From the NCBI GenBank assembly GCA_023954415.1, contig JAMLIB010000008.1:62001-126000 (forward strand): 64,000 nt of DNA. Direction: 5' to 3'. The notes beneath the pieces were generated by a model. That model was not told the DNA's origin. It saw only the letters and a program-made list of their open reading frames with translations, and searched no databases. Below are positions 47,819 through 56,014 of the stretch, one piece after another; position 1 is the first letter of the stretch, and each line of letters opens with the position of its first letter. The translations under genes and the position numbers were made by a program. The DNA comes from Trueperaceae bacterium. GTDB lineage: Bacteria; Deinococcota; Deinococci; Deinococcales; Trueperaceae.

Positions 47819-48679
47819 ATGCGCACCCCCGCGCCGTTCACCGGCTCACCACCCCCGCTACCGTCAGGCGCGCCGCTCCCGCGCCTGATCGCGTGCGACA
47901 TGGATGGCACCCTGCTCACCCCTGACGGCGCCGTGAGCGGGCGTACCGCGGCCGCGCTGAGGGCGGCGCAGGCGCGCGGCGCACACGTCGTGCTCGCCAC
48001 GGGCCGCCCCCTGCGCACGTCCGTGCCCATCGCCTCCGAGCTCGGCATCGGCGAAACGGTCGTGGCCTACAACGGGGCCGCCATGCTTTGGCGCGGCGAG
48101 TTCAAGCTCGTCCGCGAGCTGGGCGCCCTCGCGGCCGCCGACGCCCTGACCAGGCTGCGCGCGTTCGCGCCGGACGCCAGCCTGGCACTCGAGACGGCCG
48201 AGGGCTGGTTCCTGGAACCGGCGGCCGGGGTCGACGCCGCGCTGCCGGCGGGCAAGCTCGCCCACCTCTACCGCGGCGGCCCGCCCCTGGCTGTCGGGCC
48301 TCTCGAGGGGTTCTTCGGCGGGGGGCTCATCAAGCTGAACGTGGTGCACGATGAGCTCCACCCCTCGCGCCTCGCAGCCGAGCTGGCCGGCCTCGACCTG
48401 GTCGGGATGTGGAGCCTCCCGTTCCTCCTGGAGGTGCACGACGCGCAAGTGGACAAGAGCCTGGCGTTGGCGTGGCTCTGCGCCGAGCTCGGCGTCGCGC
48501 CCGGCGAGGTCGCGGCGTTCGGCGACCAGCAGAACGACAGCGGCATGCTCGCCTGGGCGGGCGTGGGGGTGGCGATGGGCAACGCGGAGCGGGAGGCGCT
48601 AGAGGCGGCCGACGTGCTCGGTCCGCCCAACTCCGAGGACGGGCTGGCGCAGGTCGTCGAGAGCTGGCTGCGTGCCTGA
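47819..48679 (+). CDS. Cof-type HAD-superfamily hydrolase
   Basis: 286 residues. Nucleophile Asp in IACDMDGTLLT near 27, motif II YNGA, Lys in VDKSLALAWL near 215, and GDQQNDSGMLAWAG near 240, the class IIB cap arrangement of sugar-phosphate and pyridoxal-phosphate phosphatases. Substrate unknown. About 20 Pro-rich residues precede the fold. The ruvX GTG overlaps its stop by 8 nt. Confidence 0.9.
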   Translation: MRTPAPFTGSPPPLPSGAPLPRLIACDMDGTLLTPDGAVSGRTAAALRAAQARGAHVVLATGRPLRTSVPIASELGIGETVVAYNGAAMLWRGEFKLVRELGALAAADALTRLRAFAPDASLALETAEGWFLEPAAGVDAALPAGKLAHLYRGGPPLAVGPLEGFFGGGLIKLNVVHDELHPSRLAAELAGLDLVGMWSLPFLLEVHDAQVDKSLALAWLCAELGVAPGEVAAFGDQQNDSGMLAWAGVGVAMGNAEREALEAADVLGPPNSEDGLAQVVESWLRA

Positions 48680-49172
48680 CGCGCTGGACCGACCGCTCGG
48701 GTCTCGAAGCCCGGCAGGCCGGCTTCCTGTCGGCGCCAAGGTCATCGCCCTCGACGTCGGCGACGCGCGCATCGGCGTGGCCGTAGGCACGGTCGGCTCG
48801 CTCCTCGCCTTCGGCAGGGGCGCCATCACGCGTCAGGGCACGCGTAAGGACGTGCCCGCCGTGCTCGCCAAGGTGGCGGCGGAGGGGGCGGCGGCCGTGG
48901 TCGTCGGCATCCCGATCCGGTTGGACGGCAGCGAGTCGCCGCAGACGGAGCGGGTGCGCCGGTTCGCCACTGCGCTCGGCGAGGCCGGGGCGACCGTGCT
49001 CTTCGAGGACGAGCGCCTCACCACGCGTATCGCGCAGAGTCAGCTGAGCGGCTCGGACCTGCCCCGGTCGCGCAGGCAGGAGAAGGCGCTCCTCGACGAG
49101 GCGGCGGCCGTGCTCATCCTGGAGTCGTACCTGCGCCGGGTGAACGAGCCGGCCGGGAGCGGGGCCGCATGA
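48672..49172 (+). CDS. ruvX: putative Holliday junction resolvase / pre-16S rRNA nuclease (YqgF)
   Basis: 166 residues, RNase H-like fold: Asp in IALDVGDARIGVAVG near 27, Glu in FEDERLTT near 115, and Asp in LLDEAAAVLILESYL near 143. Family roles are 16S rRNA 5'-end maturation and possible junction resolution. GTG 48672 overlaps the HAD gene end (GTGCCTGA). The first 22 residues are not conserved. Followed by mltG with a 4-nt overlap, a common arrangement with alaS upstream. Confidence 0.92.
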   Translation: MPDALDRPLGSRSPAGRLPVGAKVIALDVGDARIGVAVGTVGSLLAFGRGAITRQGTRKDVPAVLAKVAAEGAAAVVVGIPIRLDGSESPQTERVRRFATALGEAGATVLFEDERLTTRIAQSQLSGSDLPRSRRQEKALLDEAAAVLILESYLRRVNEPAGSGAA

Positions 49173-50248
49173 GTGGCGCCGCCACCACCCCACCCGCCCG
49201 CCCGCCGAAGCGCAGGGGTCGCGGCCTGGCGCTGGCGCTCCTCGTGCTCGTCGTGCTGGCCGCGCTAGGGGCGAGCGCAGTGCGCTTCGTCCTCTCGCCC
49301 GTGAGCGCAACCGCGACGCCCGTAGAGTTCGAGGTCCTGCCCGGCTGGGGCGGCTCGCGGATCGCGGACGCCCTGGAGGCGGCCGGGCTCGTGCGCTCCG
49401 CGCTGGCGTTCGAGCTCCTCCTGCGCCTCACCGACCTGGACCGCAAGATGGGCGAGGGGCTCTACGACCTGACGCCGGCCATGAGCAGCCGCGAGATCGC
49501 GGCGGCGCTCGCCGCGGGCGGGCGGCCACGCACGGTTCGCATAGTCATCCCCGAGGGCTGGCGCGCGGAGGCGGTCATCGCCCGCCTGGCGGCCAACGAC
49601 CTGGGTGAGGAGCTGGAGCTCGCCGCGCTCGTGCGCTCGCCCGGCGAGCTGGCCCCGCCGGGGCTGCCCGAGGGCGCCTCGCTGGAGGGGTACCTCTTCC
49701 CCGCCAGCTACGACCTGCCCGTGCGCACGAGCGCCGCGCAGGCGCTCGGCGCGCTGGTAGCGCGCTTCGAGGACGAGCTGACGGGCGCCGTCGTGGCCGA
49801 CCTCGCGGCCAGCGGGTTGCGGGTGCACGAGTGGGTGACGCTCGCGAGCATGGTCCAGGCCGAGGCCGCGTCGGCCGAGGAGATGCCGATCATCGCCGGG
49901 GTGTTCCGTAACCGCCTCGACGACGGGATGCCACTCCAGTCCGACCCGACGGTGGCGTACGGCCTCGGCAAGGCGCTCCCCGAGCTGGACGCCGTGGCCG
50001 GCGACCTGCGCAAGGACACGCCGTGGAACACCTACACGCGCCCGGGCCTGCCCGAGGGGCCCATCGGCAACCCGGGGCGCGAGGCGCTGCTGGCCGTGCT
50101 GCAGCCGCAGCGCCTCGACCCTGAGGGGGTGCCGTACCTCTACTTCCTCCACGGGACGGAGGGCGGCCAGCCCATCTTCCGCCCGAACACGAACCTGCAG
50201 GCGCATAACCGCGACGTCGACCGCTACCTGCGCAACCCGTCGCGCTGA
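49169..50248 (+). CDS. mltG: endolytic murein transglycosylase
   Basis: 359 residues. One membrane helix at about 18-40, then the YceG-like domain: catalytic Glu in LASMVQAEAASAEEMP near 230, then LQSDPTVAYGLG and NTYTRPGLPEGPIGNPG near 290-305. Cuts nascent peptidoglycan strands at the membrane and sets glycan chain length. ATG 49169 overlaps ruvX by 4 nt. Last gene of the alaS unit; it converges on the Arc-like gene. Confidence 0.95.
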   Translation: MSGAATTPPARPPKRRGRGLALALLVLVVLAALGASAVRFVLSPVSATATPVEFEVLPGWGGSRIADALEAAGLVRSALAFELLLRLTDLDRKMGEGLYDLTPAMSSREIAAALAAGGRPRTVRIVIPEGWRAEAVIARLAANDLGEELELAALVRSPGELAPPGLPEGASLEGYLFPASYDLPVRTSAAQALGALVARFEDELTGAVVADLAASGLRVHEWVTLASMVQAEAASAEEMPIIAGVFRNRLDDGMPLQSDPTVAYGLGKALPELDAVAGDLRKDTPWNTYTRPGLPEGPIGNPGREALLAVLQPQRLDPEGVPYLYFLHGTEGGQPIFRPNTNLQAHNRDVDRYLRNPSR

Positions 50249-50335
50249 TACCGACGAGCGGAGAGGATGGCGCCGGCGGTAGCCGCCTTCGCGGCACGGG
50301 GCGCTTCGCCGCAGGCGGGGCGGTCGGCGCCGGCG

Positions 50336-50539
50336 CTAGCGGTCGCCCCCCTGCGGACGCGGGGCGCCCGCTGCCTCGCGTGCCGGGTCCTCCTTGTAAC
50401 GACCGGCCCGCTTCAACGCCTCGGTCAGCAGGTACTCGATCTGGGCGTTGAGGCTGCGCATGTCGTCCGCCGCCCACTTCTCCACGGCAGCGTGCACCTT
50501 CTGGTCGAGCCGCAGCAGGAAGCGGTGCTTCTCGGGCAT
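50336..50539 (-). CDS. Arc-like ribbon-helix-helix protein
   Basis: 67 residues. The N-terminal strand HRFLLRLDQKVHAAVEKWAADDMRSLNAQIEYLLTEALKRAGR is a ribbon-helix-helix DNA-binding unit like Arc repressor; the tail is polar and disordered. It lies 11 nt after the exported hydrolase gene, third in the SPFH unit. It could repress its own promoter, where an inverted repeat is present, but this is inference. Antitoxins share the fold, yet no toxin gene is adjacent. Confidence 0.75.
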   Translation of the reverse strand: MPEKHRFLLRLDQKVHAAVEKWAADDMRSLNAQIEYLLTEALKRAGRYKEDPAREAAGAPRPQGGDR

Positions 50540-50550
50540 CTAGGCCCGCC

Positions 50551-52353
50551 TCACCTGCCGGGGCGCAGGTTGCCGGCCAAGTAGGTGGCGATGACCTGGA
50601 CGAGCGTCGGCGAGACCTGCGCTCCGGCGCCCGGCAACGGCAGCGACAGGGCGGGGCCGCGCGTATCGACGAGGTTATGCGTGAGGTCCGGGAACAGTAA
50701 GAGCGTGGACCCGGACGCGGCCCCCGCGATGGCCTCGGCGTCGTTCACGCCGATCTGGATGTCCTTCTCCCCTTGCAGGACGGCGACGGGCACGCTCACG
50801 CGCGCCGCCAGCTCGGCCGGGTCCTGGGCGAACTCGCTGCGCAGCAGCCCGGCGGCGTTGGCGAAGAGCGGCGTGAGCGGGTTGGCCTGCAGCTCGGGCG
50901 TGACCTCCAGCGCAGTGCCGGTCGAGGCGCGAACAGCCGCCACGAGGTCGTCGATCTGGCCGGCCAGCTCGGCGAGCTGCTCCTGACCGGCGCCCGCCTC
51001 GGCGCTGCGGGCGAGGAGCTGCTCCCTGAGGACCACGTCGAGCGGTCGGCCCGGGCTGGCGAGGAGCACGACGGCCGCCGGCGCGACGTACCCCTCGGCC
51101 ACGGCGTACAGGGCCACGAGCCCGCCTTCGGAGTGGCCCATCACGCCTAGGCGGGTCGCGTCGACGCCCGGCTGGTCGGCCAGGAACGCGAACCAGTCGG
51201 CGAGGTTCCGGGCGTAGGTCGCGATGGTGACGGCGTTCGCGTCGCCCGTCGAGGGCGGGATGCCGAGCTTGGAGGCGCGCAGGACCCCGTAGCCGTGGCA
51301 GGCGAGGGCGTAGGCGAGCTGCTTGTAGCCCGCGTTGACGAGCACGGGGGGCGTGTTGCCGTCGAGGTCGACGGGGCCGGAGCCCGGCAGCAGGACGAGC
51401 GTCGGTGCGGGGCGTCCGCCGTCCGCGGCGGAGCGCGGCAGGGTGAGCTTGCCCACCAGCTGGGCGCCGGCGCTCACGACGGCGGCGTCGCGTTCGACCA
51501 GGCACGCGGACTGCTCGGCGAGGCGCGCGTCGAGCGCCGCCTGCTGCGCTGCGAGCGTCGCGGCGGCGCCCGTGGCCCGCGCGGCGCCCTGGGCGCCCGC
51601 GTCCTCCGCGCCTTGCGCTCGCCGCTCGAAGCGGGCCGCGCCGGGGTCGGACGTAAGCACGAGGATGGTGCCGGCGTCGTCGAGGTAGGCGACGAGCTTG
51701 GCCGTCTGCGCGCCGACGCTCATCGAGGCCTCGACGCGCCTGGCCGCCACCTCGGCGCCCGCGTACCGGACGGTGGCGGCGACGGGCGCCTGCAGCTCCA
51801 TGCGGCCGAGGACGACGGCCTGGGGCACGATCACGTCGACCTCGAGGTCACCGCCTGCCGCCACCGCGCGGTCGACGATGAACTGCATGCCGTCGAGGAA
51901 GTTGTTGTCCATGACGTAGACGTCGCCCGGAAGGGGCAGGCTCAGCTGCTGCTTCTGGCCGCCCTGCTCGATGGTGAAGGCGGCGGCGTCCGGCGCGAAG
52001 CCGACCGCTATCGAGATCGCCACGCCCTGGAACGTGCCCGTGAGCGCGTAGGCGCGCGCGGCGCCGTTCTCGGCGGTGACGAGGTGATCCGTGAGGTCGA
52101 AGGCGCCCGGCACCTCGAGGTGCGAGCGCGACTCGCCGCCGGCGGCCCCGGCCCTCGTGAGCGCGACCCCGACCTCGCCGATCGCGGCGCCGCCGACCGA
52201 CAGGTCGTAGACGACAGCGGGGGCGGGCTCGCCGGTCCCCGCCGCGCCTTGAGCCGCGGCGAGAGGGGCCAGGAAGGCCGAGAGGCCGGTAAGGCCGACC
52301 AGGAGCTTCGTGCGCGGTGCCGGCCGGCGGTGTGCGAACGTCGTGCGGTTCAT
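50551..52353 (-). CDS. exported alpha/beta hydrolase
   Basis: 600 residues. Signal peptide in the first 35 residues (LLVGLTGLSAFLAPLAAAQ). The first half (about 40-290) is beta-rich and unrecognised. An alpha/beta-hydrolase domain follows from about 310: oxyanion region LVLLPGSGPVDLDGN, nucleophile Ser in VMGHSEGGLVALY near 410, acid region VPVAVLQGEKDIQI near 545 and catalytic His in FPDLTHNL near 570. Probably an esterase or peptidase of the dienelactone hydrolase/acyl-CoA thioesterase-like group. ATG 52353 is taken because GGAGGGG lies 5-7 nt upstream. Between the SPFH and Arc-like genes, 11 nt from each. Confidence 0.8.
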   Translation of the reverse strand: MNRTTFAHRRPAPRTKLLVGLTGLSAFLAPLAAAQGAAGTGEPAPAVVYDLSVGGAAIGEVGVALTRAGAAGGESRSHLEVPGAFDLTDHLVTAENGAARAYALTGTFQGVAISIAVGFAPDAAAFTIEQGGQKQQLSLPLPGDVYVMDNNFLDGMQFIVDRAVAAGGDLEVDVIVPQAVVLGRMELQAPVAATVRYAGAEVAARRVEASMSVGAQTAKLVAYLDDAGTILVLTSDPGAARFERRAQGAEDAGAQGAARATGAAATLAAQQAALDARLAEQSACLVERDAAVVSAGAQLVGKLTLPRSAADGGRPAPTLVLLPGSGPVDLDGNTPPVLVNAGYKQLAYALACHGYGVLRASKLGIPPSTGDANAVTIATYARNLADWFAFLADQPGVDATRLGVMGHSEGGLVALYAVAEGYVAPAAVVLLASPGRPLDVVLREQLLARSAEAGAGQEQLAELAGQIDDLVAAVRASTGTALEVTPELQANPLTPLFANAAGLLRSEFAQDPAELAARVSVPVAVLQGEKDIQIGVNDAEAIAGAASGSTLLLFPDLTHNLVDTRGPALSLPLPGAGAQVSPTLVQVIATYLAGNLRPGR

Positions 52354-52364
52354 CGCCACCCCTC

Positions 52365-53243
52365 CTAGCCGCCGTACAGCGTGCCGGCGTTGACCACGGG
52401 CGAGACGGACTGCTCGCTCGTCAGCGCGACCATGAGGTTGTTGGCCATGGCTGCGCGCTTGTCGTCGTCCAGGTCGACCACGCCGCGCTCGGAGAGGCCC
52501 CTGAGCGCGTCCTCGACCATGCCGACCGCCGCCTCGACGATGAGGCGCCTGGCGGAGACGACGGCCTGCGCCTGCTGCCTGCGCAACATGGCCTGGGCGA
52601 TCTCCGGCGCGTAGGCCAGGTGGGTGAGCCGCGCCTCGATGACGTCCACCCCGGCGACCTGGAGGCGCTCCTCCAGCTCGAGCCGCAGCGCGTTGGCGAG
52701 CTCCTCGGGGTTCTCACGCAGCGACGGGCGCTCCTCGCCGGCCGAGTCGTACGGGTAGCGCGTGGCGAGGCCGCGCAGCGCCGTCTCGGACTGGATGCCG
52801 ACGAACTGCTCGTAGTCGTCGACGTCGAAGACTGCCTTGGCGGACTCCGCCACGCGCCATACGACCACGGCGGCTATCTCGACGGGGTTGCCGTCGGCAT
52901 CGTTGACCTTGATGCGCTCGCTCGTGAAGTTGCGGACGCGCAGGCTCACCCTCTTCTTGGCGGTGAACGGGTTCACGTACCAGAAGCCCGAGCGGCGGAC
53001 GGACCCGGCGTACGAGCCGAAGAACGTGAGGACGCGGGCCTGGTTGGGCTGGACGGCCACGAGGCCGTTGGCCCCCAACACGCCTACGAGGACGAGCAGC
53101 AAGCCGGCCGCGAAGATGGGCCACACCTCGTAGTAGATGCCGAGGACGAACATGGCGCCGCCGCCCAGGATGGCGAGCACCATGCTGACAAGCCCGACGA
53201 ACCCGTTGACGACCCTGGCTTCCTTCTCTACTACCTGGTTCAC
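52365..53243 (-). CDS. SPFH/band 7 membrane scaffold protein
   Basis: 292 residues. Two membrane helices near 15-62 are followed by the SPFH domain: NGLVAVQPNQARVLTFFGSYAGSVRRSGFWYVNPF, then VEIAAVVVWRVAESAKAVFDVDDYEQFV, and a helical C-terminus ending with VVSARRLIVEAAVGMVEDAL. Such proteins oligomerise on the membrane and often hold protease or stress-response partners. GTG 53243 is preceded by TGGAGGCGAA. It is first in an operon with the exported hydrolase and Arc-like genes; divergent from dcd over an AT-rich operator-like site. Confidence 0.9.
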   Translation of the reverse strand: MNQVVEKEARVVNGFVGLVSMVLAILGGGAMFVLGIYYEVWPIFAAGLLLVLVGVLGANGLVAVQPNQARVLTFFGSYAGSVRRSGFWYVNPFTAKKRVSLRVRNFTSERIKVNDADGNPVEIAAVVVWRVAESAKAVFDVDDYEQFVGIQSETALRGLATRYPYDSAGEERPSLRENPEELANALRLELEERLQVAGVDVIEARLTHLAYAPEIAQAMLRRQQAQAVVSARRLIVEAAVGMVEDALRGLSERGVVDLDDDKRAAMANNLMVALTSEQSVSPVVNAGTLYGG

Positions 53244-53280
53244 TTCGCCTCCACCTGAGGGCTTCGGTCGCGCCCTCTCA

Positions 53281-53306
53281 GTATCATGATGATATCACTT
53301 TGATAC
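53281..53306. promoter_or_regulatory. AT-rich operator-like inverted repeat between SPFH operon and dcd
   Basis: GTATCA (53281-53286) and TGATAC (53301-53306) are inverted repeats 14 nt apart, with a central palindrome TGATATCA (53290-53297). In this GC-rich DNA the site stands out. It lies 38 nt upstream of the SPFH GTG and 51 nt upstream of the dcd GTG, where a repressor could cover either promoter. Confidence 0.5.
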
Positions 53307-53344
53307 CGACGGCGCGCAAGCCCCCCCGGGGCGCGCCGCGTTGG

Positions 53345-53350
53345 TAGAGT
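53345..53350 (+). promoter_or_regulatory. -10 box (TAGAGT) for leaderless dcd
   Basis: TAGAGT ends 7 nt before GTG 53358 and no Shine-Dalgarno is present, as expected of a leaderless transcript. Confidence 0.45.
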
Positions 53351-53357
53351 GCCGAAC

Positions 53358-53906
53358 GTGAGCATCCGGCCGGACAGATGGATAAGGGAACGCGCCCGCG
53401 CGGGCATGATCACGCCGTTCGAGGAGCGCCTCGTGCGCGAGGGCGTCATCAGCTACGGCCTGTCGAGCTTCGGCTACGACCTGCGCGCGGCGCCGGAGTG
53501 GCGCATCTTCGTCAACGCTTTCAACACGGTAGTGGACCCGAAGGAGTTCGACACGCGCAGCCTGGTGGAGTGGGGCGGCGATACCTGCATCATCCCACCG
53601 AACTCATTCGTGCTAACCAGATCGGTTGAGTATCTTAAGATACCCGATGATACTATGGTCGTAGCACTAGGAAAATCCTCGTACGCTCGGTGTGGCATAG
53701 TCGCAAACGTAACGCCTCTAGAGCCGGGTTGGGAAGGCCATGTCACGCTGGAGCTCAGCAACACCACGCCGCTACCGGCCAAGGTGTACGCCAACGAGGG
53801 CATAGTGCAGCTACTGTTCTTCCAGGGAGACAGGCCGGAGACCACCTACGCCGACCGCCACGGGAAGTACCAGGGGCAGACGGGCGTCACCCTGCCGAAG
53901 CTCTAG
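53358..53906 (+). CDS. dcd: dCTP deaminase
   Basis: 182 residues. Deaminates dCTP to dUTP for dTMP synthesis. Family blocks: [21 protein letters not shown] at the start, [10 protein letters not shown] near 37, [45 protein letters not shown] near 107-150 (catalytic Glu in LEL, Arg in YARCG), and the C-terminal Tyr/Gln lid KYQGQTG. GTG 53358 fits the family start (MSI) better than GTG 53349 and has a leaderless -10 box. A central stretch (53601-53720) is far poorer in GC than its flanks and uses uncommon codons, although the protein there is normal. Confidence 0.92.
   Translation: MSIRPDRWIRERARAGMITPFEERLVREGVISYGLSSFGYDLRAAPEWRIFVNAFNTVVDPKEFDTRSLVEWGGDTCIIPPNSFVLTRSVEYLKIPDDTMVVALGKSSYARCGIVANVTPLEPGWEGHVTLELSNTTPLPAKVYANEGIVQLLFFQGDRPETTYADRHGKYQGQTGVTLPKL
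53630..53643. repeat. 14-bp perfect palindrome inside dcd
   Basis: GTATCTTAAGATAC lies in the low-GC island of dcd; another GATGATAC follows at 53646-53653. Both contain the GTATC/GATAC half-site seen in the operator at 53281-53306, about 340 bp away. Confidence 0.55.
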
Positions 53907-53971
53907 CAGGGCCAAGCGGCTCGGCGGTCGACCTCGCAGCCGGCTACCAGGCAGCGCGGCCTACCGCGCCC

Positions 53972-55324
53972 TCACTCGTCCTCCCCGGCGTCCGCCAACG
54001 GCAGGCGCACGCGGAAGACGGTCGTGCCCGGCCGACTCTCGACCGCTATGGAGCCGGCGTGGTGCTCGGCGACCTGCCGAGCGATGGCGAGGCCGAGGCC
54101 GGAGCCGCCGCCCGCGCCCTTGTAGAACTTCTCGAAGATCTTCTGCAGCAGCTCCGGCGCTATGCCCGGGCCGTCGTCGGAGACGCTCACCGTGGCGTAG
54201 CCGTCCTCCGCGTCGAGCCCTAGGGTGACGGCGCCGGGCTCGGACGCCGCGCGCACCGCGTTGGCCGTCAGGTTGCGCACCATCTGCGTGAGCCGCAGCG
54301 GGTCGCCGAGCACGAGGGCCGGCTGCCCGGAGGCCACCCTGACGCCGGGGAACTCGCCGGCCACGAGCCCGAGCACGTCGGAGCGGAGCTCGACGAGGTG
54401 CGGGTTGGGGTCGACGACGAGCTGGCCGCGGGAGAGTTGGAGGAGGTCCTCCACCAGGCGCGTCATGCTGCCGGCCACGCGCTGGGCGTCCGCCAGGTCG
54501 TCGCGCACCTCGGGCTTGGCGCGCCTCACGGCGCGGTCGAGGAAGCCGCGCAGGCTCGTGAGCGGTGTCCGCAGCTCGTGGCTCGTCTCGGCGAGGAACA
54601 CCCTCTGCGCGTCGAGCGCCTGGCGCAGCCGCTCGACCAGCCCGTTGAGCGCGGCCGTCAGGCGCCCGATCTCGTCGCGCGGGCCGTCGTACTCGATGGC
54701 CTCGAGGTGCTCGGGGCCGAGCGTGCCGGCCAGGCGCGCGAGCCGGACGAGGGGCCTGAGCGATGCCGCGGCCACGACGTAGCCGACGAGCAGGCTGACG
54801 ACGACGAGGAGCACGGCCGCGATCAGGAGGTTCCGCGACAGGTCGGCGAGCACGGCCCCGATGTACGCGGGATCGGTCAACACGACCACCACGCCGAGCT
54901 CGAAAGGCGCCAGCGCGGCCTCCATGCGCCGGCCGTCGACCGAGCCGCTCCAGGTCGTTGGGACCCCGTGGCCGGCCACGACGTCGGCGGGCGGCAGCGC
55001 GGCGGCGGCGAGCTCGAACTCGGGCCGGCTGGCGACGAGGAGGTTGCCGGCCGGGTCGTACACCTGCAGCACGACCCCGCCCGTCGCGCCCGTCAGGCTC
55101 GTGCGCGCGCTGCCCTCGCCGGAGTTGTACAGCGCGGCGACGACGCTCGCGTCCTCCTTGAGGGTGCGCCGCAACTCCTGGTAGAGCCCGGCGCGCACGA
55201 CCTGGTACGTGACCACCATGGTCAGGCCGGCGAGCAGTGCGATGGCGGTGCCGGCGAGGAGCGCCACGCGCCACGTGAGGGCGAGGCGTGGCGTGGTGAG
55301 GCGCAACGCGGGCAGGCGCTTCAC
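53972..55324 (-). CDS. membrane sensor histidine kinase
   Basis: 450 residues. Helices at about 17-39 and 165-188 enclose an extracytoplasmic domain of about 125 residues; HAMP linker at about 188-240; phosphoacceptor His249 in FLAETSHELRTPLTSL; N-box MVRNLTANAVRAA near 350; G-boxes DDGPGIAPE and GGGSGLGLAIARQV near 385-415. It phosphorylates the OmpR-type regulator encoded 19 nt upstream on the same strand. The signal is unknown; the sensor loop is rich in Ala and Gly with no Cys or metal motif. Confidence 0.93.
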   Translation of the reverse strand: MKRLPALRLTTPRLALTWRVALLAGTAIALLAGLTMVVTYQVVRAGLYQELRRTLKEDASVVAALYNSGEGSARTSLTGATGGVVLQVYDPAGNLLVASRPEFELAAAALPPADVVAGHGVPTTWSGSVDGRRMEAALAPFELGVVVVLTDPAYIGAVLADLSRNLLIAAVLLVVVSLLVGYVVAAASLRPLVRLARLAGTLGPEHLEAIEYDGPRDEIGRLTAALNGLVERLRQALDAQRVFLAETSHELRTPLTSLRGFLDRAVRRAKPEVRDDLADAQRVAGSMTRLVEDLLQLSRGQLVVDPNPHLVELRSDVLGLVAGEFPGVRVASGQPALVLGDPLRLTQMVRNLTANAVRAASEPGAVTLGLDAEDGYATVSVSDDGPGIAPELLQKIFEKFYKGAGGGSGLGLAIARQVAEHHAGSIAVESRPGTTVFRVRLPLADAGEDE

Positions 55325-55343
55325 CGTGGTGCCGCTCCGACCG

Positions 55344-56012
55344 TCAGGACTTCAGGGCGTAGCCGACGCCGCGCACGGTGCGGATCACTCCGAAGCCGCC
55401 CGCGTCGCGGAGCTTGCCTCGGATGTTGGCGATGTGCACGTCGACGACGTTCGACGACGGCGGCAGCTCCTCCCCCCAGACGTTGTGCTCGATCTCCTTG
55501 CGACTGTAGACCCGGCCCGGCTGGCCGGCGAGGTAGTGCAGGAGCTCGTACTCGCGGGGGCTGAAGCGCACTTCCTCCGAGGCCCAGAAGACCTGCCTGC
55601 GCGCCGGATCGATCGTCAGCTCGCCGATCTTCTGCGTCACGCCGAGGGTGCGCTTGCGCAGTTGCACGTTGACCCGGGCGAGCAGCTCCTCGACGTGGAA
55701 CGGCTTCGCCAGGTAGTCGTCCGCGCCCGCGTTGAGCATCTCGACCTTCGTGCCGACCTCGTCGGCGGCCGTGAGGATGATGATCGGGATGTTTCCCGTG
55801 TGGCGCAGCCGCCTGGCGATCTCCTGACCGCTGATGTCGGGCAGGCCAAGGTCGAGGATGACCAGGTCCGGGCTGGACTCCCGCACCGCGGACAGGCCGC
55901 GCATGCCGCTGTCGAACGCCATGACCTCGAAGCCGGCGTCCTCGAGCTCGCGGCTGAGCAGCCGCAGGATGTCGACGTCGTCTTCGACTATGAGGATCCG
56001 TTTGGCAGACAT
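55344..56012 (-). CDS. OmpR/PhoB-family response regulator
   Basis: 222 residues. Receiver domain (1-120) with VEDD at 9-12, phosphoacceptor Asp54 in LVILDLGLPD, Thr in LTAAD and Lys in AKPF. A winged-helix DNA-binding domain (about 128-222): FSPREYELLHYLAGQPGRVYSRKEI, VVDVHIANIRGKL, IRTVRGVGYAL. ATG 56012 has GGAAGGAG upstream, inside the end of the small gene before it. Partner of the kinase gene downstream. Confidence 0.93.
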   Translation of the reverse strand: MSAKRILIVEDDVDILRLLSRELEDAGFEVMAFDSGMRGLSAVRESSPDLVILDLGLPDISGQEIARRLRHTGNIPIIILTAADEVGTKVEMLNAGADDYLAKPFHVEELLARVNVQLRKRTLGVTQKIGELTIDPARRQVFWASEEVRFSPREYELLHYLAGQPGRVYSRKEIEHNVWGEELPPSSNVVDVHIANIRGKLRDAGGFGVIRTVRGVGYALKS

Positions 56013-56014
56013 GC

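Noticed and set aside
45259-47925. 888-codon open frame in another plus frame
   Set aside because: Overlaps alaS, whose motifs are intact; the alternative protein is Arg/Ala/Gly-rich noise.
50336-50539. antitoxin of a toxin-antitoxin pair
   Set aside because: The ribbon-helix-helix protein has no small toxin gene beside it; both neighbours are a large exported hydrolase and mltG.
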